From: Desulfobacterales bacterium
Lineage (GTDB): Bacteria; Desulfobacterota; Desulfobulbia; Desulfobulbales; BM004
Direction of reading: 5' to 3'
Assembly (NCBI GenBank): GCA_030621655.1
Contig: JAUXHH010000019.1
Coordinates: 1 to 14,549 of the forward strand
Length of the DNA: 14,549 bases
The position numbers and the translations under genes were made by a program. The notes beneath the pieces are model-generated. The model saw only the letters and a list, made by a program, of their open reading frames with translations. It had not been told where the DNA came from and did no database searches. Each line of letters starts with the position of its first letter. Position 1 is the stretch's first letter. This document shows, piece by piece, positions 1-4,942 of this stretch.

Positions 1-49
1 CCTTACATTTTGTCTATCCGGCGTCTCGACTTGTGAGGTAAGATGAGAA

Positions 50-131
50 GGCTGGTTCTCGCGAGCTGTGATATAATCACGCTCAACTACTAACGCAGTC
101 ATAATGCTGCAAAAAAGGAGGAGAACCAGCC
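50..131 (+). ncRNA. Structured leader of IS110 transposase; candidate bridge RNA part or translational control element
   Basis: An 11-base perfect inverted repeat, GGCTGGTTCTC at 50-60 and GAGAACCAGCC at 121-131, encloses two smaller hairpins. The first pairs GAGC (63-66) plus GTGAT (68-72) with ATCAC (76-80) plus GCTC (81-84), leaving a three-base loop. The second pairs GCAG (95-98) with CTGC (107-110). Together they can form a three-way junction. The right arm begins at the last G of the ribosome binding site (AAGGAGG, 115-121) and runs to the base before the start codon. It could therefore hide translation initiation, or the segment could be part of the element's guide RNA. That this folds as RNA is inferred. 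Confidence 0.45.
69..77 (+). promoter_or_regulatory. Extended -10 promoter of the IS110 transposase
   Basis: TG at 69-70, one base, then a perfect TATAAT at 72-77 make a consensus extended -10 element. No good -35 hexamer lies 17 bases upstream, which is acceptable for an extended -10 promoter. Transcription would begin near 84, downstream of the left arm of the inverted repeat (50-60). The element's own transcript would then lack that arm, whereas read-through from outside would include it. Confidence 0.5.
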
Positions 132-1187
132 ATGAAAAGTATAACAATCGGAATGGATTTAGGCGATAAAAAAAATGTTGTGTGTGTTCTTGATAAGACA
201 GGTTGCTCAATGAACAATGATACAATTGACAATACCGCAGAGTCGTTACGGATATTTTTCTCGAAATACAAAGGATCAACAGTAGCACTTGAGGCCGGCA
301 CTCACTCTCCGTGGATCAGCAGACAGTTGTCTGCAATGGGATGCAAAGTTCTCGTCGGCAATCCCCGTAAACTGCGTGCCATCTGGGAGAGTAATCATAA
401 ATCGGATGGCCGCGATGCGGAGATGCTGGCAAGGATTGCCCGGTTTGACCCTGGTTTGCTGTACCCGATCAACCACCGGGGCGAGCAGTTCCAGATCGAT
501 CTGGAACTGCTCCAAGCCAGGGATATCCTGGTGAAGAACCGATCAAGCCTGATCAATCATGTCCGTGGCAGTGTCAAGGCGCTGGGAACTCGCCTGCCAA
601 GCTGCAGTACAGAGAGTTTTCACCGGCAGGCCGGCGAACATCTGCCCGCAGAGTTACATGATACTCTCAAACCGGTATTGGGAATCATCGAGCAGATAAC
701 GTCTCAGATAAAAGAGTTCGACAGGCAAATAGAACAAACAAGTAAAGAGCGATATCCGGAGACCGAGCTGTTACGGGCTATAAAAGGAGTAGGCCCTTTG
801 ACGTCCCTGGCCTTCATTCTGACCCTGGAGGATCCGGGACGGTTTGACAAAAGCCGTCAAGTTGGAAGTTTCCTTGGCCTGACTCCTCGTCGTGATCAGT
901 CTGGCGAGATCGACAAACAACTCCGGATAACCAAGGCCGGCAACCCGTATTTACGGAGGTTGCTGGTCAGCTCAGCCCAGTATATTCTCGGTCCATTTGG
1001 CGAGGACTGTAATTTAAGAAGATTTGGTCTTCGATTGGCGGCCCGGGGCGGTAAAAACGCGAAACGACGAGCCGTGGTGGCGGTGGCCAGGAAACTTTCC
1101 GTACTATTGCATCGTCTCTGGCAGAACGGTGAGGTGTACGATCCTTTTTATAAACCCCAACAACGAACAATGGCAAAGGCAGCATAA
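132..1187 (+). CDS. IS110-family transposase (DEDD/serine recombinase)
   Basis: This 351-residue protein is of normal length for the family. The N-terminal RuvC-like domain shows the DEDD residues at about D9 (GMDLGD), E54 (VALEAG), D92 and D95 (SDGRDAE). A helical middle region covers about 120-210. The C-terminal Transposase_20 domain starts near 213 with AIKGVGPLTS and continues through GLTPRRDQSG and KAGNPYLRRLLVSSAQ; S280 or S281 is the probable nucleophilic serine. The basic tail from 300 to 320 likely binds nucleic acid. The ATG is chosen because AAGGAGG (115-121) lies ten bases before it and the DEDD domain starts directly after. The frame is open throughout and all motifs are present, so the gene looks intact and possibly active. 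It catalyses DNA cleavage and rejoining, guided in this family by an element-encoded RNA. Confidence 0.93.
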   Translation: MKSITIGMDLGDKKNVVCVLDKTGCSMNNDTIDNTAESLRIFFSKYKGSTVALEAGTHSPWISRQLSAMGCKVLVGNPRKLRAIWESNHKSDGRDAEMLARIARFDPGLLYPINHRGEQFQIDLELLQARDILVKNRSSLINHVRGSVKALGTRLPSCSTESFHRQAGEHLPAELHDTLKPVLGIIEQITSQIKEFDRQIEQTSKERYPETELLRAIKGVGPLTSLAFILTLEDPGRFDKSRQVGSFLGLTPRRDQSGEIDKQLRITKAGNPYLRRLLVSSAQYILGPFGEDCNLRRFGLRLAARGGKNAKRRAVVAVARKLSVLLHRLWQNGEVYDPFYKPQQRTMAKAA

Positions 1188-1506
1188 ATAACTTGAGGTA
1201 CACAAAACGGCAGGAATAAAGAGAGGTTTGTTCCAGAGGAAGGAAAAGTTTATTTTTGAGAAAAACCCTTTATAGAACGTCCCGTCCAGAAGACTGCGTG
1301 AGTTTCTCCGGTCCGTCATCAGCCAATGACTATTAAGAGACCGTTTGTGAGGTTGCAGCTTCCACGACGGAATTTACAATGCATCGAGCTTATGGCTAAG
1401 CTCAAAATAGAATGCGAATGGAAGCGTGACGTTAACGGGTTTGCGAGAAAAAGGTGGTCCGCCACGTCGGACTACTTGACAAGCCTTCTCATGGAAGAAA
1501 CCCGGG
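1188..1506 (+). other. Non-coding stretch between transposase and exonuclease gene; probable right end of the IS
   Basis: There is no convincing gene in these 319 bases. A 66-codon open frame beginning at 1326 has no ribosome binding site and no recognisable domain. Several hairpins can be drawn. CCGT (1341-1344) plus GTG (1347-1349) pair with CAC (1363-1365) plus ACGG (1367-1370). GAGCTTA (1386-1392) pairs with TAAGCTC (1397-1403) across a four-base loop. GTCCG (1457-1461) pairs with CGGAC (1468-1472), nested inside GAGAA...GG (1445-1454) against CCTTCTC (1484-1490). IS1111-type members of the IS110 family carry their guide RNA gene between the transposase and the right end, so part of this stretch may be that RNA. 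Confidence 0.4.
1386..1403 (+). repeat. Perfect 7-base inverted repeat (hairpin) in the IS downstream region
   Basis: GAGCTTA and TAAGCTC are separated by TGGC, giving a seven-pair stem with a four-base loop. It is followed by AAAATAG rather than a T run, so it is not an intrinsic terminator on this strand. It is the cleanest of the hairpins in the stretch that may hold the element's guide RNA or right end. Confidence 0.5.
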
Positions 1507-2214
1507 CTATGGCCGAGCGATTTTGAGAAGGTCTTTAAGGGTTTTAATCCCGCACTCCGGGAGAAAAGACACAAAGCGCTGAAAAAGTTGAGCCGTTATA
1601 TAGGCGTCGCTGAAGGCATTATGCGCCTTACCCCCCTCCACCCCGTATTTCCTGGCCATGGAAAACAGATCGGACTTAGTGGTCATACCCTTGTAATGTC
1701 TGGCAAAATGCGAGTCATTTTCATACAGCCAGTCATGCAGGGTTGCGGTATCCATGGCAGAATTTTTCAAAGAAACACCGAAGTTTTGCTGCAGGACCTT
1801 ATTAACGAAATTCAGGTCAATGTGAACGAAATGACCAATGAACACTGCATTGCCTGCAAATTTCACAAAGTCACCTACAACATCAAGTATATCCTCTGCG
1901 CATTCCAGGTCAGAATGGGTCAGCTCATGGACTACAACACTCTTGCGTTTCAATTCGCACTCGGGCTTGACAAGCCGGTAAAAGGTCTTGGCCGGCAGAA
2001 TTGTTGTTCCTCTCAGCTTGACAGCACCTATGGAAATAATGGCGTCCTGCTTAAAGTCAAGCCCGGTCAACTCAGTGTCAAATGCTACAAAATTAACCTG
2101 GCCGATTGAGCATTTCGGGTCAAAACTTTTCTTCAGGTTCTGCTGGCTCTTAAGCCAATCAGGGAGTTCTGCACTTGGTGGTCGGCCCAGTATTTTCCTG
2201 AACAGTGAACTCAC
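1507..2214 (-). CDS. DnaQ-like 3'-5' exonuclease (DEDDh family)
   Basis: The 235-residue protein has the full set of DEDDh exonuclease residues: D46 and E48 in FDTELTG (Exo I), D133 in GHFVHIDLNFV (Exo II), and H198 with D203 in HNAFSDAYITAQL (Exo III). The family removes nucleotides from 3' ends of DNA or RNA using two metal ions. It resembles the epsilon proofreading subunit of DNA polymerase III, but the 35-residue N-terminal extension and the partner gene suggest a dedicated accessory nuclease rather than the replicative DnaQ. The start is GTG, overlapping the upstream gene's stop as GTGA, which implies translational coupling. The IS110 element lies just past its stop codon, so the original 3' flank, and possibly its terminator, may have been displaced. 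No symbol is given because the substrate is unknown. Confidence 0.88.
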   Translation of the reverse strand: MSSLFRKILGRPPSAELPDWLKSQQNLKKSFDPKCSIGQVNFVAFDTELTGLDFKQDAIISIGAVKLRGTTILPAKTFYRLVKPECELKRKSVVVHELTHSDLECAEDILDVVGDFVKFAGNAVFIGHFVHIDLNFVNKVLQQNFGVSLKNSAMDTATLHDWLYENDSHFARHYKGMTTKSDLFSMARKYGVEGGKAHNAFSDAYITAQLFQRFVSFLPECGIKTLKDLLKIARP

Positions 2215-4094
2215 GGCAGCACCTTGCCACTCCAGTAGTTTGCTTCAATATCTTCATAAAGCCTTGCAGTAAACTGAAATGATTCCTTCAGGGTTTTCCT
2301 CTCAAAAATGGTGAAGATGTCCGGGTTAATGAAATTGCCGGGCTTTTCACCATTTTCCGCCTGGCGCAGCTGGCTGTTGATCAACAGCCCATTCAGGTAA
2401 CCGAATGCCTGTGTCATATCTTCAGCCACCCTAAAGCCATGCCTTGATTTCAGTTCATGAAGACGCCCAAGTGTTGAACGGCGGGTTATCCCTTTTTCAA
2501 GACCATATATTCTGGCACAGTCTGCCAGGGGTTTTATGCCTTTTTCATAGAGATTCAGCTTATTTTCATGCTCCCCGCTCTTTTCTACAACAAAATCCTT
2601 AAAAAATGCCAAGGGCGGCCTGATCTGCAGCGTATCTGCTGCAATGGCTTCCATCAGTCCTTTATATTGTCCCGCCCGATTGATGAGATATTGCCGGAGT
2701 GAATCAACTCTTTTGTGATCCCCCCTGATAGCTCTCATATCAAAAAAACCTGTTTCACGCCCGGTGCCGGCTCCGGTGCCCCACTTGCTAAACTGTTCCT
2801 GCCAGAGAGAAGCCCCTTGAATATTATCCATCCTGATGCATTGCTTCTTGCCTGTGAGGTCACATGCAAGCATTGAGCTGTTAAGTGCTGCTGCCAGCAG
2901 TTTAAAATAATTGTCAACTTCCGCCTGCAGTTGGGCAGAGGCACCATCACTGTAAACTATTCCCATGTCGACCCTGAAACTGAGAGTAAGTTCGTGTCTT
3001 CCTGCTCCACCATAATAAAACAGAGTATAATTTATAGGAGGCTCGCCATTTTCCTCTTCGAAAATATCAATAACGGTATTCGTGATCTTTTCGGTCAACT
3101 CTGTAATCAAGCCTGTAATATTATGTGTCCTGGCACCATGACGCAGAAGAGAAGAAACCGCCTTGTAAAATTTCGGCGCAGTATCCTGCAATTCCTCAAT
3201 AGACCTTATATTGCCTATTTCCTTAACAAGAATGGTGGGAGATGAGCCCTGGAAAAGCATAAAATCGTGATTGGTCAGCATGCCCTTGAGCTTTCTTCCT
3301 TCCATTACCAGTATATGATGGATCCTGTGCCGGATCATTCTCAGCAGTGCTTCAAAACAGTTATCCTCTGAATCTATGGTAATAAGAGGGGTATTCATAA
3401 TGACTCTGACCGGATTCAGCACATCCTCAGCCTCGGCAACAACTTTTTCCCGGAAATCACGATCCGTGACCATGCCGACAGCCATTCCTGTGGAATCAAC
3501 GACAACCAGTGAACTGATTTTGTGCTTGGCCATTACAATTGCGGCCTGCTGGATGGAAATATCAGGGGAAATTGTTTGGGGCTCTGTGCGTACAATTTCC
3601 TTGACTTTTGTACTGAAAAGCAGCTGCTCGCCGGTCGTCCCGCCGGTGTACCTTTTGCGGGTTTCCTCATAGGTCTTATCAAGAAGCCCGATAAAAAATG
3701 ACTTGAGAAAATATTCATTCACAGCAGGATTATTCTGCAGCACGGCAAGGACTGTTTTTTTGGGAACCTGATAACATATTGTATCTTCTATGGTGACGAC
3801 ATTATTCCTGGAACGATCATCACTGATAAGTGAAAGCATGCCGAAATGCTCTCCTTCGCCTCTCAGGTCGATGATAACCTCATCATCTGTATCTGAAATT
3901 TGATAGACTTTTACACCCCCTTTTTTGATGACACCGAGAAATTCGCTTGGAGGGCCGTCCTGCTTTAATATTTGCTCCCCTTCGGGATAATACTCCATGG
4001 CAATATCACTGACCATATCCCCCAGAGCTTCTCGGGAAAGCCGGTTAAAAGGCAAAACATTCTGAAAAAAATCAATGATCTCGTCTTGAAGCAT
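2211..4094 (-). CDS. cNMP-binding/CBS/DUF294 nucleotidyltransferase-like protein
   Basis: Counted from the chosen ATG, the protein has 627 residues. In order it shows a Crp-like cyclic-nucleotide domain (about 8-120), a CBS pair (about 165-280), a DUF294 nucleotidyltransferase-like domain (about 310-470) and a DUF294 C-terminal helical domain (about 500-620). CBS pairs usually sense adenine nucleotides, so it is probably a cytosolic signalling protein. The motif normally read as GSEGRGEQ...TDQDNA appears as GGAGRHELTLSFRVDMG: one metal-binding Asp is kept and the other is Arg. In the cyclic-nucleotide pocket, FGMLSLISDDRSR lacks the usual Glu after FG. ATG at 4094 is preferred because AAGGA lies 11 bases upstream and family proteins start near here; a TTG at 4151 would add 19 residues. 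The gene overlaps the exonuclease by four bases. Its function is not established. Confidence 0.85.
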   Translation of the reverse strand: MLQDEIIDFFQNVLPFNRLSREALGDMVSDIAMEYYPEGEQILKQDGPPSEFLGVIKKGGVKVYQISDTDDEVIIDLRGEGEHFGMLSLISDDRSRNNVVTIEDTICYQVPKKTVLAVLQNNPAVNEYFLKSFFIGLLDKTYEETRKRYTGGTTGEQLLFSTKVKEIVRTEPQTISPDISIQQAAIVMAKHKISSLVVVDSTGMAVGMVTDRDFREKVVAEAEDVLNPVRVIMNTPLITIDSEDNCFEALLRMIRHRIHHILVMEGRKLKGMLTNHDFMLFQGSSPTILVKEIGNIRSIEELQDTAPKFYKAVSSLLRHGARTHNITGLITELTEKITNTVIDIFEEENGEPPINYTLFYYGGAGRHELTLSFRVDMGIVYSDGASAQLQAEVDNYFKLLAAALNSSMLACDLTGKKQCIRMDNIQGASLWQEQFSKWGTGAGTGRETGFFDMRAIRGDHKRVDSLRQYLINRAGQYKGLMEAIAADTLQIRPPLAFFKDFVVEKSGEHENKLNLYEKGIKPLADCARIYGLEKGITRRSTLGRLHELKSRHGFRVAEDMTQAFGYLNGLLINSQLRQAENGEKPGNFINPDIFTIFERKTLKESFQFTARLYEDIEANYWSGKVLP

Positions 4095-4168
4095 TTTTGC
4101 ACAGTTCCTTATGGAAATTGTCCGGGATTGATATACAATAAATAAGCCCAACCATCTCTAAAAATCCA

Positions 4169-4183
4169 GGCATTTATGATGCC
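4169..4183. repeat. Short palindrome in the divergent promoter region
   Basis: GGCAT (4169-4173) and ATGCC (4179-4183) flank TTATG, forming a 15-base palindrome. It lies between the divergently transcribed DUF294 gene and the isochorismatase-like gene, in the 237-base gap. Its spacing would suit an operator, but no repressor can be named. Confidence 0.3.
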
Positions 4184-4244
4184 AACAATCTGCTCTTTGG
4201 GCAAGACCTAACCCGCATACCTTTCAATATATGTGTGATAAATC

Positions 4245-4273
4245 TTGCCAGAATTATCCAGCGTGTTTATTTT
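4245..4273 (+). promoter_or_regulatory. Candidate sigma-70-type promoter for the cysteine hydrolase/alaS unit
   Basis: TTGCCA at 4245-4250 matches the -35 consensus at five of six positions. After a 17-base spacer, TATTTT at 4268-4273 matches the -10 consensus at four of six. Transcription would begin near 4280, leaving a leader of about 50 bases that contains the hairpin at 4293-4316. Confidence 0.35.
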
Positions 4274-4292
4274 ACTGCATCATATTAAAATA

Positions 4293-4316
4293 CCCTTGAT
4301 AAAGTAAGTGCAAGGG
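4293..4316 (+). promoter_or_regulatory. Leader hairpin enclosing the ribosome binding site of the cysteine hydrolase gene
   Basis: CCCTTG (4293-4298) and CAAGGG (4311-4316) are perfect inverted repeats with a 12-base loop. The flanking ATA and ATAT can extend the stem with one bulged base. The right arm contains AAGGG, the only ribosome-binding-like sequence before the ATG at 4332. Folding would sequester it and reduce translation. Confidence 0.35.
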
Positions 4317-4331
4317 ATATATTGAATTGTT

Positions 4332-4895
4332 ATGCAAAAAAACTTTGACCTGTTGACTCCGCAACGCTGTTGCCTCATGATCGTTGATCCGCAGGAACGA
4401 CTTATGGCCGCGATTTACAAGGCTGAAAGGGTGGTGCGCAATACCAGCCTCCTTATTCACTGCGCTAAAACGCTGGAGATTCCTATCCTGGCAACAACGC
4501 AATACAAGAAGGGCCTTGGGCCTTATGTGCCGGAATTGGAAGAGTTGGTTGAGGATGTTCCCTGTATAGACAAAATCGAGTTCAATGCTTTTGCAAGTCC
4601 TGCTGTTAACAAGGCGATAAACTCGCTGCCCAAGTCTGTTGACACTATCCTTCTGGCCGGGGCCGAGGCGCATATCTGCATATTCCAGACTGCCATGGGA
4701 GCCCTCAAGGCGGGCTATCAACCCTGGGTGGTTGCAGATGCAGTCTCCTCCAGAGAAAAGGAAAATGCCAGGCTTGCACTAAGCAGAATGCAGGCCCTTG
4801 GCATGACTGTCGGACCTACGGAAATGGCGATTTATGAATTACTGCATAAGGCAGGAAGCCCTTCTTTCAAGGCAATGCTGCCCCATCTGAAATAA
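4332..4895 (+). CDS. Isochorismatase-family cysteine hydrolase
   Basis: The 187-residue cytosolic protein has the length and fold signature of the isochorismatase-like (YcaC/nicotinamidase) superfamily. The catalytic triad is visible: D19 in IVDPQERL, K81 in IDKIEFNAF and C116 in AEAHICIFQT. The residues just before the cysteine match the site of the conserved non-proline cis-peptide. Members hydrolyse amides or vinyl ethers, such as nicotinamide, N-carbamoylsarcosine or isochorismate; the sequence does not tell which substrate applies. A hairpin in the leader covers the weak ribosome binding site (AAGGG, about 15 bases before the ATG). alaS follows after 47 bases on the same strand with no terminator visible between them, so the two are probably co-transcribed. 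No functional link to alaS is evident. Confidence 0.88.
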   Translation: MQKNFDLLTPQRCCLMIVDPQERLMAAIYKAERVVRNTSLLIHCAKTLEIPILATTQYKKGLGPYVPELEELVEDVPCIDKIEFNAFASPAVNKAINSLPKSVDTILLAGAEAHICIFQTAMGALKAGYQPWVVADAVSSREKENARLALSRMQALGMTVGPTEMAIYELLHKAGSPSFKAMLPHLK

Positions 4896-4942
4896 AAACT
4901 CTTTGCTCAATACAGCGTTAAAAAAATAATCTGGGTAATATT

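Larger units (their letters stand above)
50..1187 (+). mobile_element. IS110-family insertion sequence (minimum extent; ends unresolved)
   Basis: The element is recognised from its single DEDD/serine-type transposase and the structured non-coding DNA in front of it. The stated span is only the part I can support: from the left arm of an 11-base inverted repeat to the transposase stop. IS110 elements usually lack terminal inverted repeats and target duplications, so the ends cannot be read from one copy. The right end probably lies in the non-coding stretch between the transposase stop and the exonuclease gene that ends at 1507. The left end may lie before position 50 or outside the window. 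The family is known to use an element-encoded bridge RNA (seekRNA) to choose targets. Confidence 0.8.

Noticed and set aside
1326..1526. 66-codon plus-strand open frame after the transposase
   Set aside because: It has no ribosome binding site, no recognisable domain and an ordinary chance length. It overlaps the exonuclease 3' end and lies in the probable non-coding end of the IS.
1490..1530. Possible minus-strand terminator just after the exonuclease gene (GGC-CATA-GCC)
   Set aside because: The stem has only three pairs and there is no T run, so it does not qualify as an intrinsic terminator.
1588..2109. 173-codon plus-strand open frame
   Set aside because: It lies antisense inside the exonuclease gene, whose DEDDh motifs are all in the minus-strand frame, so this is a shadow frame.
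4095..4151. Upstream TTG start adding 19 residues to the DUF294 protein
   Set aside because: A TTG start is rare and has no purine-rich site before it. ATG at 4094 has AAGGA upstream and starts directly at the family-like N-terminal helix.
4272..4721. 149-codon minus-strand open frame over the cysteine hydrolase gene
   Set aside because: It is antisense to a gene with a full catalytic triad, and the translation resembles no known family.
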